In this document: positions 34,081 through 42,307 of the stretch, piece by piece
Layout: every line of letters starts with the position of its first letter
How positions within the stretch are numbered: the first letter of the stretch is position 1
Assembly (NCBI RefSeq): GCF_900155545.1
Contig: NZ_LT732525.1
Coordinates: forward strand, 669,260-733,259
Source of the DNA: Clostridium sp. Marseille-P2415
GTDB lineage: Bacteria > Bacillota > Clostridia > Lachnospirales > Lachnospiraceae
Length of the DNA: 64,000 bases
Reading direction: 5' to 3'
Notes under the pieces: model-generated
Told to the model about the DNA's origin: nothing
Database searches by the model: none
The model's input: the letters and a program-made list of their open reading frames with translations, nothing else
Made by a program: the position numbers and the translations under genes

Positions 34081-35163
34081 ATGAAAAAAGCATTACCAGT
34101 ATTGATGGCATTAGCTGTGACAGCCGCCGTTTTAACCGGCTGCGCCAAAGGCAGTACAGAAACCACTGCAGCAAGCGCTGCAGAGACCACAGAAGCCTCT
34201 TCTGCGGCGGAAGAATCCGCTTCCGTGACAACGGCGGAAACATCAGAGGCCGAAGAAACCGCCGACTATTATACCTTAAAAATCGGCTCCTTAAAGGGAC
34301 CTACTTCCATGGGGCTTGTGGAGCTGATGGACAAGTCTGAAAAAGGCAAGGCAAAAGGCTCCTATGAATTTACCATGGTAACCGCTGCCGATGAACTGCT
34401 CGGAAAAGTTGTGAGCGGAGAACTGGATGCCGCACTGGTACCGGCGAATATGGCTTCTATTATTTACAACAAAAGCAATCATGGCATAAGTGTCATTGAT
34501 ATCAACACTCTGGGCGTTCTCTACGGGGTGTCCGCTGACAAATCCATTAAAACCACGAAAGACTTAAAGGGAAAGACCATTTACTTAACCGGCAAGGGAA
34601 CCACACCGGATTATGTGCTCCAGCATGTGCTGAAGGCCAACGGTTTAACCACCGACGATGTTACCCTGGAATATAAATCGGAGTCGGCAGAGGTTGCTGC
34701 TATTCTGAAGGAAAAGCCGGATGCTGTCGGACTTCTTCCCCAGCCATTTGCACTGGCCGCCGTTGCCCAGAATAACACCCTTAAAATGGTTCTTGACTTA
34801 ACAAAGGAATGGGATGCTGCTGCGGACGAAAACAGCGGAAGCCTGGTGACCGGGGTTACCATCTGCCGCAACGATGTGCTGAACGATCACAAGGAGGCCG
34901 TCCAGACCTTTATGGCCGAGCATAAGACTTCTGCCGAATACGCCAATACCAATGCCGCCGAAGTTGCTGTTCTGGTGGCTGCTGCCGGAATCATTGAAAA
35001 AGCCCCCATTGCGGAAATGGCCATTCCTTACTGCAGCATCACCTACATTGACGGAGATAAAATGAAATCCCAGTTAAGCGGATACCTTAAAGTTCTGTTC
35101 GATATGGATCCGTCTACGGTTGGAGGAACTCTGCCAGACGATGATTTCTACTATCTGCCATAG
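34081..35163 (+). CDS. ABC transporter substrate-binding lipoprotein (NMT1/SsuA-like)
   Basis: 360 residues. A lipobox ends in LTGC (Cys21 would be lipidated), followed by a Ser/Thr/Ala/Glu-rich linker to about residue 60. The rest is a type II binding fold: IGSLKGPTSMGLVELMD, ELDAALVPANMASIIYNK, KDLKGKTIYLTGKGTTPDYVL, as in sulfonate/nitrate/pyrimidine-precursor binding proteins. It is the first gene of a three-gene ABC operon with a regulated-looking leader. The substrate is unknown. Confidence 0.9.
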   Translation: MKKALPVLMALAVTAAVLTGCAKGSTETTAASAAETTEASSAAEESASVTTAETSEAEETADYYTLKIGSLKGPTSMGLVELMDKSEKGKAKGSYEFTMVTAADELLGKVVSGELDAALVPANMASIIYNKSNHGISVIDINTLGVLYGVSADKSIKTTKDLKGKTIYLTGKGTTPDYVLQHVLKANGLTTDDVTLEYKSESAEVAAILKEKPDAVGLLPQPFALAAVAQNNTLKMVLDLTKEWDAAADENSGSLVTGVTICRNDVLNDHKEAVQTFMAEHKTSAEYANTNAAEVAVLVAAAGIIEKAPIAEMAIPYCSITYIDGDKMKSQLSGYLKVLFDMDPSTVGGTLPDDDFYYLP

Positions 35164-35233
35164 TCACGGAAAAACCGGTACGCCCTGCGGGCATCCCTTT
35201 ATGCCCAGAAAGCGGGGCAGGAAAGAGGTAATT

Positions 35234-36016
35234 ATGAAATTAGCAGTCCGGCCTTTCAAAAAGGCCGGTATCATCATTTTCTGGCTTATGGTGTGGCAGG
35301 CAGTAAGCCTGGCCGTGCATAACAGCATTATACTGGTAGGTCCTCCGGAGGTAATCCGGGCTTTATGGACCCAGGCAGCGGTGCCGGATTTCTGGAAAAC
35401 CATAGTTCTCTCTTTTGGCAAGATCAGCCTCGGATTCATCCTGGCTTTTGCAGCCGGAATCCTGGCAGGAGGTGTTTCTTACCGTTTTCCAGTTTTCAAA
35501 GACTTGCTGGAACCGCTTATGTCACTCCTGAAATCGGTTCCTGTGGCTTCCTTTGTCATTCTGGCACTTATTTGGATCGGCTCTGAAAATCTATCCATTT
35601 TTATTTCTTTTCTGGTGGTATTTCCCATGATTTACGTAAATACCATGGCGGGATTCCTAAATACCGATCCCAGGCTCCTTGAAATGGCCGAGGTCTTTCA
35701 TATGCCCGCCGGGAAAAAACTTATTTACATTTACCGTCCCGCCCTTCTTCCTTACCTCATAAGCGGATGCCGGGTGGCTCTGGGCATGAGCTGGAAATCA
35801 GGCATTGCCGCAGAGGTCATCGGAGTTCCGGGCTATTCCATCGGTGAAAAATTATATATGGCAAAGATTTACTTGAGTACTGCGGATCTGTTTGCCTGGA
35901 CACTGGTGATTATTGTAATCAGTGCATTCCTTGAAAAATTCGCGTTATGGCTCTTAAGCCTGGCGGACCCGGGATCGCTGAACTTAAGAGAAGGGAGGTT
36001 TCGTCCATGGAGCTAA
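35234..36016 (+). CDS. ABC transporter permease (SsuC/TauC-like)
   Basis: 260 residues from the ATG at 35234 (RBS GAAAGAGG); the frame extends back to 35120 inside the upstream gene. It has about six membrane segments and the BPD-transport EAA-like loop (EMAEVFHMPAGKKLIYIYRPALLP) typical of nitrate/sulfonate permeases. It overlaps the ATPase gene by 10 bp. Confidence 0.9.
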   Translation: MKLAVRPFKKAGIIIFWLMVWQAVSLAVHNSIILVGPPEVIRALWTQAAVPDFWKTIVLSFGKISLGFILAFAAGILAGGVSYRFPVFKDLLEPLMSLLKSVPVASFVILALIWIGSENLSIFISFLVVFPMIYVNTMAGFLNTDPRLLEMAEVFHMPAGKKLIYIYRPALLPYLISGCRVALGMSWKSGIAAEVIGVPGYSIGEKLYMAKIYLSTADLFAWTLVIIVISAFLEKFALWLLSLADPGSLNLREGRFRPWS

Positions 36017-36585
36017 AAGTGAATGGGCTTTCAAAAGCATTTGGAAACCTCAATGTATTAAATCAGGTAAATCTCTCCCTTCACTCAGGCCGTATCTATT
36101 GTCTCATGGGGCCTTCAGGCTCCGGAAAAACTACATTTTTCCAGATTCTGCTGGGACTTGAACAGGCAGATTCCGGTACCCTGGAAGGGCTTCATGGCAT
36201 AAGAACCTCTGCCGTATTTCAGGAGGACCGGCTGTGCGAGGCATTTAGTCCGGTTGATAACATCACCATGGTATTGCCTGGCCGTTCTTCCCGGATCAGG
36301 CAATGGGCTCATGAGGAGCTTTTACGGCTGCTGCCGGAAGAATCCCTTACCCGTCCCGTATCCACTTTAAGCGGCGGCATGAAGCGCCGCGTTGCCATTG
36401 TAAGGGCCGTAGCGGTTCCTTCTGACATGGTCCTGATGGATGAACCGTTTACCGGGCTCGATGAAGATACCAAACGGAATGTAATTCAATATGTAAAAGA
36501 AAAATCAGTAAATAAACTGGTCATGATCAGCACACACCAGGAGGAAGATGCAGCGCTCCTTCACGGAACGCTCATAAAACTATAA
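36007..36585 (+). CDS. ABC transporter ATP-binding protein
   Basis: 192 residues from the ATG at 36007 (RBS GGGAGG). Walker A GPSGSGKTT, Q-loop FQEDRL, signature LSGGMKRR, Walker B MVLMDEP and the switch His (STHQEE) are all present, so the short length (family about 240) reflects trimmed ends, not a broken enzyme. It energises the permease and binding protein encoded upstream. Confidence 0.92.
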   Translation: MELKVNGLSKAFGNLNVLNQVNLSLHSGRIYCLMGPSGSGKTTFFQILLGLEQADSGTLEGLHGIRTSAVFQEDRLCEAFSPVDNITMVLPGRSSRIRQWAHEELLRLLPEESLTRPVSTLSGGMKRRVAIVRAVAVPSDMVLMDEPFTGLDEDTKRNVIQYVKEKSVNKLVMISTHQEEDAALLHGTLIKL

Positions 36586-36587
36586 AA

Positions 36588-36648
36588 GCCAGTGGGAAAA
36601 ACCGGAATTGCCTGCTCCTGTTAACAATTCCGGTTTTCACCACTGGCT
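36588..36648. terminator. Long bidirectional hairpin between ABC operon and lipoprotein gene
   Basis: AGCCAGTGG and AAAACCGGAATTG pair with CAATTCCGGTTTT and CCACTGGCT. It lies between convergent genes. Confidence 0.75.
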
Positions 36649-36668
36649 CACTCTATATTTTGCTTTTA

Positions 36669-37385
36669 TTACTTCAGTTTTAAGGTATCCAGGGCCGCCT
36701 CAATCTGGCCTTCTACCGCGCTGTCCGGTGACACAATGCTTCCGGCTGCACTGATATATTTCTTTGCTGCGGCATTATAGGAACCGGATATGGAATAATA
36801 GCGGACTCCGTCCTGAGGAGTCTTATAACGGATGGCATAGCGGAAAGTCTGGCTTCCATCGCTGCCATTCTCTACATTATAACGAACAAATTCCATGTCT
36901 TCTCCACGGCTGATTAATTTCTTGTATTCTTCCATGGTATCCGGATAAACCTCTCGTGCGCTGTCAGCATCCTCGCCTTCAATATAGGTAACTTCAAGCA
37001 TATCGCTGCCATTGGGAGAAGTGAAAGCTACTGCGCTCTCATCACCATCTTCTTCAATGGTCCAGCCCTGCGGAGGCGTAATCTGATATTTTCCTGATAC
37101 AGATGTAAAGACACCGGAGACAAGACTCCCCGCCTCGGATGCGGTCTCCTGGGTTGGTTCGGTTGTTTCCTCTCCTTCCCCTTCGGAAGTCTCCTCACTT
37201 CCCACTGTTTCTCCTGCATTTTTTGTATCTTCCGTATTTGTCCCGGTTGTTTCTGCGGCGTTTACCTCTGTAGGAGCCCCCTGCTTTGAGCCGGATTTTG
37301 TATTATCTTTGGATCCACAGGCTGTAGCCGCCATCATGACTGCCATCGCAATGGCCGTTACTGCCAACAATTTGTTTTTTCTCAT
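36669..37385 (-). CDS. Lipoprotein of unknown function
   Basis: 238 residues from the ATG at 37385 (GAGGAG 8 bases upstream); a GTG three codons earlier is possible. Residues 1-23 are a lipoprotein signal ending ATACGSK. A Thr/Glu/Gly-rich linker runs to about residue 85. The C-terminal part (GKYQITPPQGWTIEEDGD...AFTSPNGSDMLEVTYI) looks like the PsbP/DUF1795 type of beta-rich domain, which is pattern inference only. It probably faces the cell exterior. It is leftward, downstream of ogt by gene order on the same strand. Confidence 0.75.
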   Translation of the reverse strand: MRKNKLLAVTAIAMAVMMAATACGSKDNTKSGSKQGAPTEVNAAETTGTNTEDTKNAGETVGSEETSEGEGEETTEPTQETASEAGSLVSGVFTSVSGKYQITPPQGWTIEEDGDESAVAFTSPNGSDMLEVTYIEGEDADSAREVYPDTMEEYKKLISRGEDMEFVRYNVENGSDGSQTFRYAIRYKTPQDGVRYYSISGSYNAAAKKYISAAGSIVSPDSAVEGQIEAALDTLKLK

Positions 37386-37495
37386 TTTAATCACTCCTCA
37401 TAATCAATATCATTCCTTGTGACGATGAGGATTATATCATTATCTGTACCAAATGTATAGGGGATTAAAGGAACTGAAAGAAACACAAAGAATTC

Positions 37496-37975
37496 TTAAT
37501 AATTTTTCCATAAAAACCCCGGTTGCTCCAGCTCCAGTAATTTTACTTTAATATCCAGTCCGCCGCCATAGCCGACCAGGCTGCCGCCGGCTCCGATTAT
37601 CCGATGGCACGGAATGATGATGGGAATGGGATTACGGTTGTTCGCCATACCGACAGCCCTGAATGCTTTTGGATTATCGATCTGAACTGCAATATCTCCA
37701 TAGCTTCTGGTCTCTCCATAGGGAACCGTTAACAGCGCATTCCAGACCTTTTTTTGAAACGCTGTACCTTCAGGCTTAAGGGGCAGCTCAAATACCTGTC
37801 TCCTTCCAGCCAGATATTCCTTTAATTGTCCTGCAGTTTTTTCTATCATCTCCGTATGCTTCCTTATAGCACCCTGAGGCTCTGTTTCTCCAAAATCTAT
37901 GCACAAAAGTGCCTCTTCATCGCATACAACCGTAAGTGCTCCCAAATCTGTCTCAAAGGTTTCCCAGAACTTCAT
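37496..37975 (-). CDS. ogt: Methylated-DNA--[protein]-cysteine S-methyltransferase
   Basis: A 159-residue suicide repair protein that takes the methyl group from O6-methylguanine. IPCHRIIG holds the acceptor Cys, VPYGETRSYGDIA is the DNA-binding helix region, and RAVGMANNRNPI the Asn hinge. It has the small N-terminal domain of Ogt and no Ada transcription domain. Confidence 0.95.
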   Translation of the reverse strand: MKFWETFETDLGALTVVCDEEALLCIDFGETEPQGAIRKHTEMIEKTAGQLKEYLAGRRQVFELPLKPEGTAFQKKVWNALLTVPYGETRSYGDIAVQIDNPKAFRAVGMANNRNPIPIIIPCHRIIGAGGSLVGYGGGLDIKVKLLELEQPGFLWKNY

Positions 37976-38099
37976 TCCAATGTCCCCTCTTTCTTCTTAT
38001 TATATGTATCAGGCTTTGAATAATTATGAAGGAACAACCCGGTGTTGGTACAAACTATCTGTTTTTTCAATTATTCCTCATAATTCTTTTAGTTTTTTT

Positions 38100-38260
38100 A
38101 TGAAATGTTTATGGGTTAGTCAAACTTCTGTCATATTTTCCTCGTATACTAAATATTGTAAAGGAACCCCACCCTTTTAACATTGACTTTTTATTTTTCA
38201 TACTCAGCCGGCAGGAACATCATCGATGTGACTGCCGGTTCCTCCCATTTCAGGGGCTTT
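38100..38260 (+). other. Orphan promoter-like region plus hairpin, copy 1 of a dispersed element
   Basis: In the gene-free stretch 37976-38324, TATACT (38143-38148) is followed after about 60 bases by TTTTTCATACTCAGCCGGCA, which begins a stem (GCCGGCAG with CTGCCGGT). A close copy lies at about 49600-49730. No ORF is present. It may encode a small RNA. Confidence 0.45.
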
Positions 38261-38324
38261 TTCTCAAGAGAAATTAAGTACATACGGACTACCATACGAA
38301 TTTGTAATTTTTTCTAAAATATTG

Positions 38325-38353
38325 TTGACAAAATGGTGGCCATCATATATAAT
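38325..38353 (+). promoter_or_regulatory. Consensus promoter of the tRNA cluster
   Basis: TTGACA, 17 bases, TATAAT: a perfect sigma-A promoter about 50 bp before tRNA-Pro, as expected for stable RNA. Confidence 0.9.
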
Positions 38354-38401
38354 AACTCTTGCGTTGCGGAAAAGCAATCGAAAAATGAAGGGAAATACCT
38401 T

Positions 38402-38476
38402 CGGGGTGTGGCTCAGCTTGGCTAGAGCGCCTGGTTTGGGACCAGGAAGTCGCAGGTTCGAATCCTGTCACCCCGA
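38402..38476 (+). tRNA. tRNA-Pro (TGG)
   Basis: Acceptor CGGGGTG/CACCCCG, anticodon loop TTTGGGA, T-arm GGTTCGAATCC. CCA is not encoded. Confidence 0.97.
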
Positions 38477-38523
38477 CTTGAGAGGAAGACTGTTTCTGTA
38501 GTTCCTGCCTTTCATGTTAATAT

Positions 38524-38594
38524 GCGGGTGTAGTTCAATGGTAGAACACCAGCCTTCCAAGCTGGATACGTGGGTTCGATTCCCATCACCCGCT
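38524..38594 (+). tRNA. tRNA-Gly (TCC)
   Basis: Acceptor GCGGGTG/CACCCGC, anticodon loop CTTCCAA within CCAGC/GCTGG, T-arm GGTTCGATTCC. Confidence 0.97.
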
Positions 38595-38597
38595 TTT

Positions 38598-38671
<74 letters not shown>

Positions 38672-38704
38672 TTTCACATCTCAGACCAAAGGTGTGAAAT
38701 TTAT

Positions 38705-38779
38705 GGTGGGTATGGCGAAGTTGGTTATCGCGCCAGATTGTGGCTCTGGAGGCCCAGGGTTCGAATCCCTGTACTCACC
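38705..38779 (+). tRNA. tRNA-His (GTG)
   Basis: Acceptor GTGGGTA/TACTCAC with an encoded G at -1 opposite the discriminator C, anticodon loop TTGTGGC. Confidence 0.96.
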
Positions 38780-38780
38780 T

Positions 38781-38804
38781 TTCCCTTTAGGGGAATTTTT
38801 TTTT
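38781..38804 (+). terminator. Small terminator inside the tRNA cluster
   Basis: TTCCC pairs with GGGAA, followed by nine Ts, between tRNA-His and tRNA-Gln. Because tRNA-Gln lacks an obvious own promoter, read-through or partial termination is implied. Confidence 0.5.
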
Positions 38805-38819
38805 ATCAGGATATGTTAT

Positions 38820-38891
38820 TGGGCTATCGCCAAGCGGTAAGGCACAGGACTTTGACTCCTGCACTCGTTGGTTCGAATCCAACTAGCCCAG
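38820..38891 (+). tRNA. tRNA-Gln (TTG)
   Basis: Acceptor TGGGCTA/TAGCCCA, anticodon loop CTTTGAC within CAGGA/TCCTG. Confidence 0.97.
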
Positions 38892-38894
38892 TAT

Positions 38895-38967
38895 GGGATA
38901 CTAGCTCAGGTGGTAGAGCACTTGACTTTTAATCAAGTTGTCCGGGGTTCGAATCCCCGGTGTCTCA
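38895..38967 (+). tRNA. tRNA-Lys (TTT)
   Basis: Acceptor GGGATAC/GTGTCTC with two wobble pairs, anticodon loop CTTTTAA within CTTGA/TCAAG. It is 3 bp after tRNA-Gln. Confidence 0.95.
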
Positions 38968-38980
38968 TGAATGACAGAGA

Positions 38981-39013
38981 AAGCGGAATCTGGTGACAGA
39001 ATCCGCTTTTTTT
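38981..39013 (+). terminator. Terminator of the tRNA cluster
   Basis: AAGCGGAATCTG pairs with CAGAATCCGCTT, followed by seven Ts. Confidence 0.9.
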
Positions 39014-39190
39014 AATTTCTGTCTCCTATCTGCTTTGACTTCCTGAAAAACTTTTAGTATACCTAACTTTTTTTGTATATTCTATTTTAAAATCAATTCT
39101 TTCCTTCTTCTTTTTTAGATATAATGTAGATTGTTCTTTCCAGACTTCAATACTATAATGGTTTTATCAAAGGAAAGAGAGGTGTTATTT

Positions 39191-39277
39191 ATGACATTCC
39201 TTGCTTATATCGTAGTTTTCTCACTGCTTGCATTGGACATCTATCCGATTATCCGCAAAGAGACCCGCGAGGTTTAA
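39191..39277 (+). CDS. 28-residue single-pass membrane peptide
   Basis: MTFLAYIVVFSLLALDIYPI, then IRKETREV. The RBS AAAGAGAGGTG lies at ideal distance and a TATAAT-like box is at about 39120-39125. It has one hydrophobic helix with a charged tail. It lies between the tRNA cluster and tRNA-Leu, next to the decayed element. No family is recognised; a small regulatory or toxin-like peptide is possible. Confidence 0.6.
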   Translation: MTFLAYIVVFSLLALDIYPIIRKETREV

Positions 39278-39304
39278 TTGATCGACACGCTTAACTATAA
39301 ATTC

Positions 39305-39333
39305 TTGACAATTCCCTCATCAAATGGTATCAT
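39305..39333 (+). promoter_or_regulatory. Promoter of tRNA-Leu
   Basis: TTGACA, 17 bases, TATCAT, 16 bp before the tRNA. Confidence 0.85.
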
Positions 39334-39348
39334 CTATGTTGTGTGTCA

Positions 39349-39428
39349 GCGGGTATGGCGGAATTGGCAGACGCGCCAGATTTAGGTTCTGGTGGGAGAC
39401 CGTGCAGGTTCAAGTCCTGTTACCCGCA
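39349..39428 (+). tRNA. tRNA-Leu (TAG)
   Basis: Acceptor GCGGGTA/TACCCGC, anticodon loop TTTAGGT, with a variable arm as in type II tRNAs. The accessory region starts right after it, as expected of a tRNA integration site. Confidence 0.97.
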
Positions 39429-39434
39429 TTGCTT

Positions 39435-39485
39435 AAAGGCCCTAGTAAATACAAGAATTCCTTGTAAATACTAGGGCCTTTGTAT
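39435..39485. terminator. Terminator after tRNA-Leu
   Basis: AAAGGCCCTAGTA pairs with TACTAGGGCCTTT; inner ACAAG/CTTGT extends the stem. Confidence 0.8.
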
Positions 39486-39927
39486 ATTAGACATTGCAGC
39501 AAATTGCTGAATAAGGAACACTTATACCTATAAATACAACATGATATCACACGAAAATGCAGTCAGAAAATGATATAATTCACTCATGAAATAGGCGGGC
39601 CCGGAATATCGGATACCGCCTGTATTAGTTTGTCAATATTCAATTAAGCCACTTTGGATTTATGCGGTTTTCAGCCGTTTTTATGTATTACAAGTATATG
39701 GCGTATTTGTTCTTATTAAATCGAACTCGTATTATAATAAGGAAAGAACTGATTATTTTCTATCTTAAATTAGTGAATTATAGAAACTAAATACCTTCCA
39801 AAATCTGCCTTTGACTTTCAGAATTTCTATATGTATCACCATTCCTTTCTTGTAAAATTTCCCATTTCTCCTTATACTGTACTTACAGGCTCCTGCCAGA
39901 GCTGAGTACGAAAGAAAGGCGAAAAAT
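39486..39927. other. AT-rich gene-free stretch with element-end repeats
   Basis: No ORF with an RBS. It holds GCGGGCCCGGAATAT (39595-39609) inside a GGCGG/CCGCC hairpin and AGGAAAGAACTGATT (39740-39754). Both 15-mers recur exactly at the broken integrase gene (43299-43313 and 43271-43285). Confidence 0.5.
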
Positions 39928-40473
39928 ATGAGTACGATTTCTATTTCAGATATAATTCAACTGTTTGGTATTTTAATTTCTTTAATTACAGGTATCATTG
40001 CTATAGTAATTTCTGTAAAAACATTAACTCAAAATAATCAAATGATTGAGGAGTCCACGCGCCCATACCTTACAATTTACACTGGAACTACTTATTTCCA
40101 AGATACTGCATACTTCATAATTCTTAAAAATTTCGGACAAAGCGGTGCGTACATTACCAATTTTAGTTGTAATAGAAGCTTTGAAGAATATACGTGTCTT
40201 GGGAACAGCATCCCCTTTCGACATATAATCAATACTCACATTGCCCCAGGGCAGTCCTTCCGCTATAGAATAGATAGTACTAAATTGCTTGAAGATCGGG
40301 ATCCATTAGTTTTTTCTATTGAATACAAGACTCAAGAAAAAAGTTATAGCGAATCTATTGTTATTAACATAGAAGCGGATCTCGATGTAGTACATTCCAG
40401 AGCTAATTCCAAGGATAAAGAACTACGCACAATTTCATTTGCCCTGCAAGATATTGCTGAAAAAATGCTATAA
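39928..40473 (+). CDS. Membrane-anchored hypothetical protein of the accessory region
   Basis: 181 residues; RBS GAAAGAAAGG upstream. Residues about 8-32 form one hydrophobic helix (IQLFGILISLITGIIAIVIS), followed by KTLTQNNQMIEESTRPYLTI, a start common to accessory-element proteins whose beta-rich domain follows the anchor. No catalytic motif. Low G+C compared with the flanking chromosome suggests transfer. Confidence 0.7.
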   Translation: MSTISISDIIQLFGILISLITGIIAIVISVKTLTQNNQMIEESTRPYLTIYTGTTYFQDTAYFIILKNFGQSGAYITNFSCNRSFEEYTCLGNSIPFRHIINTHIAPGQSFRYRIDSTKLLEDRDPLVFSIEYKTQEKSYSESIVINIEADLDVVHSRANSKDKELRTISFALQDIAEKML

Positions 40474-40680
40474 GATAATTTTCTTAGTATTTAACAAATC
40501 TTTGCATTCACCTAATATGAATTCATACACCTGATGGGAGTGCGCTTCTTCCGGAAGTTCACTCTCTATAGTCTTTAATACACTCTCACAGACATTATCA
40601 ATTGCAGACCGTTTTAAACATACCTCATTATCAAAAGAAATAGCTGCATCAATCAGCCTCTCTCTCCTCCTCATTTTCAA
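40468..40680 (-). CDS. Small hypothetical protein
   Basis: 70 residues, predicted helical (LIDAAISFDNEV, CESVLKTIESELPEE, YEFILGECKDLL). No clear RBS before the ATG at 40680, but it starts 7 bp after the stop of a repressor remnant on the same strand, so translation could once have been coupled. Unassigned. It overlaps the end of the convergent gene by 6 bp. Confidence 0.4.
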   Translation of the reverse strand: MKMRRRERLIDAAISFDNEVCLKRSAIDNVCESVLKTIESELPEEAHSHQVYEFILGECKDLLNTKKIIL

Positions 40681-40687
40681 TGTGCTG

Positions 40688-40762
40688 TTAAGCGTCCTGA
40701 TTTTCTTCCAGCAGACTGTCTACCGTTACGCCCAGTAGCTTTGCTACTTTTTGAATCTTCAG
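40688..40762 (-). pseudogene. C-terminal remnant of an XRE-type repressor
   Basis: The last 24 codons read LKIQKVAKLLGVTVDSLLEE then NQDA and stop. This is the final helix of an HTH_3 (Cro/cI) domain. The 5' part is absent: the sequence abuts head-to-head another XRE gene whose 5' end is also missing. Confidence 0.65.
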
Positions 40763-41599
40763 CTAATAAGCCAAAACAATACTTCTCAATCTGAACTAGA
40801 AAAGGCTTTAGGTTTTGGAAAAGGAACTATAACGAAATGGAAAGGAACTACCGCCCCTTCTGCCGACAAATTATTGAAAATCGCAGAATATTTCGGAGTG
40901 ACAATTGATTACCTCATGACTGGGCGAACGGGTAATGATGTTGGTTCGCCATGTCCAGACTGTGGATTAATGTATGAACCTAATGATGTTGATGATGTAA
41001 AATATCACGAACGACTACACTCGTCTTGGGAAAAAGCCGTTGAAAAATATGGAAAATTATATTGTGATTATGCAGAAAGAGAAAAAATCAAAGGGAAAAA
41101 CAGAACTATCAGAAGCAACATTTTGCTTCCATTAATTGAGAGGTATAATGCCGAACTTTTAGTTCTGAAATGCTTATTTTCAAGAAGTCTTCAGCGAAAT
41201 CAATTTGAACTAGACCATGTAAACTTTGAAGGATATGTTGCAATGATGATGAACAATGAAAAGTACCGCAGCTACCTAGATGAAGAATTATGTCAAAAAT
41301 TAATAGATGAATACGGTACCTTACCAGGAATTAGAAATGGGGAATCATATTACTACCCTGAAGAGAATACTGCTGATTTTAACAAATTAGCTTCATCCTA
41401 TACTCAGCTAAATTCCAATAACAAAAAAAAGATTATTAATTATGGTAAAAGTCTTCTTAATATACAGCAAGCCGAAGAAGAACAGAAACATCTTATGCCA
41501 GATGCCGCCCACCAACGTACAGACCTTTCAAAAGACGAATTAAACAATGCAGCAAGAAATAAACATGATGACGATATCATGGACGATTCAAATTTCTAG
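40763..41599 (+). pseudogene. 5'-truncated XRE-family repressor with large C-terminal domain
   Basis: The frame is open from 40751 (TTG, no RBS). Homology starts at about 40763: LISQNNTSQSELEKALGFGK, then TITKWK and KLLKIAEYFGVTIDYLMTG, a Cro/cI HTH that normally has 8-12 more residues (including the first helix) before it. About 215 residues follow, with CPDCGLMYEPNDVDDVKYHE, a motif seen in prophage and ICE repressors paired with ImmA. If translated from the TTG it would make 282 residues, but DNA binding is doubtful without helix 1. An ImmA relic follows. Confidence 0.6.
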
Positions 41600-41614
41600 G
41601 GGGATGAATTATTA

Positions 41615-41897
41615 TTGAGCTATGAAGAACTATTAGAGGAAGCAGAAGTGGCCGGGCTTATCGTAAAAGAAAAGCCTCTCCTGAATAATGATAGGCGGGT
41701 CAAAGGCAAGAGAATAGCTATAAGGCAGAACAATACCTACTCTTACAAAGAAAGCTGATGTTCTGGCAGAAGAAATGGGACATTATTATACTACGGTGGG
41801 GCGAATTGTTGAACAGGACAATGTCGATAGCGTAAAGCAGGAGCGGGCTGCCCGCTTATGGGGATATAATAAAAGAATTGGCTTTATAAAAATATGA
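41615..41897 (+). pseudogene. ImmA/IrrE-type metallopeptidase relic
   Basis: RBS GGGGG then TTG start: LSYEELLEEAEVAGLIVKEK ... RIAIRQ, then a frameshift after about 42 codons. The other frame continues PTLTKKADVLAEEMGHYYTT (the E-x-x-x-H zinc region) and QERAARLWGYNKRIGF, then stops early, losing the C-terminus. Intact homologues (about 140 residues) cleave the adjacent ICE or phage repressor. Its position right after the XRE gene fits that module. Confidence 0.7.
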
Positions 41898-41932
41898 GAT
41901 TAAAATAACTATTTTTCACTGAACCATGATAA

Positions 41933-41938
41933 TATAAT
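41933..41938 (+). promoter_or_regulatory. -10 box of the toxin gene
   Basis: TATAAT followed by ATACTT. The -35 region is poor. The same TATAATATACTT string occurs at the antisense promoter. Confidence 0.45.
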
Positions 41939-42005
41939 ATACTTACCCAGGCAGCCAGTAGAGCGGCTGCGGCACCCGTCCTGAGTCTTGACAGGAGGGA
42001 TGCTT

Positions 42006-42089
42006 ATGAGTACATATGAAGAATTTATGGTTATCATAGCTGTTGCTGGATTAATCGTATCTATCCTGAATTATACACATAAGAATTAG
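42006..42089 (+). CDS. Type I toxin, putative holin-like peptide (TxpA/BsrG type)
   Basis: 27 residues: MSTYEEFMVIIAVAGLIVSI then LNYTHKN. MSTYE plus one membrane helix and a basic tail is the pattern of the putative holin-like toxins. The RBS ACAGGAGGG is partly held in a hairpin (CCTG/CAGG), and the 5' UTR CCCGTCCTG (41975-41983) can pair with CAGGACGGG (42140-42148) near the 3' end, the usual locked fold of such mRNAs. An antisense promoter faces it. Ectopic expression would be expected to depolarise the membrane (family knowledge). Confidence 0.75.
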   Translation: MSTYEEFMVIIAVAGLIVSILNYTHKN

Positions 42090-42124
42090 CCGCCCTGCTC
42101 CTGACAAAGTAGACGGCTATTCTT
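42085..42124. terminator. Shared terminator-like hairpin of toxin mRNA and antisense RNA
   Basis: TAGCCG (42087-42092) pairs with CGGCTA (42114-42119); TTCTT follows on + and AATTCTT on -. It overlaps the toxin stop codon. Confidence 0.5.
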
Positions 42125-42179
42125 AGTTAATTATTTCGCCAGGACGGGGAGCCTTAACCTCCCTTACTGACTGTCTTGT
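42090..42179 (-). ncRNA. Probable antisense RNA antitoxin
   Basis: The minus-strand transcript is predicted to begin near 42180 from the perfect promoter at 42187-42215 and run into the 3' end of the toxin mRNA. It would cover the CAGGACGGG element and carries a GGGAGG/CCTCCC hairpin. No protein is encoded. The boundaries are inferred. Confidence 0.6.
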
Positions 42180-42186
42180 TAAGTAT

Positions 42187-42215
42187 ATTATATGTCAATC
42201 TGCATTATTTGTCAA
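42187..42215 (-). promoter_or_regulatory. Perfect sigma-A promoter of the antisense RNA
   Basis: Read on the minus strand: TTGACA, 17 bases, TATAAT. Confidence 0.85.
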
Positions 42216-42307
42216 ATTCAAAAATCGCTCCATGCAGATAACACCAAATTAAGATTAAAACAGCTTAAGGCTTTTTAATAAAAAACAAAAGAAAAGAGGG
42301 TATGAGT

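Noticed and set aside
37899-38180. 93-codon + strand ORF downstream of the ogt start region
   Set aside because: Partly antisense to ogt, no RBS, no recognisable protein.
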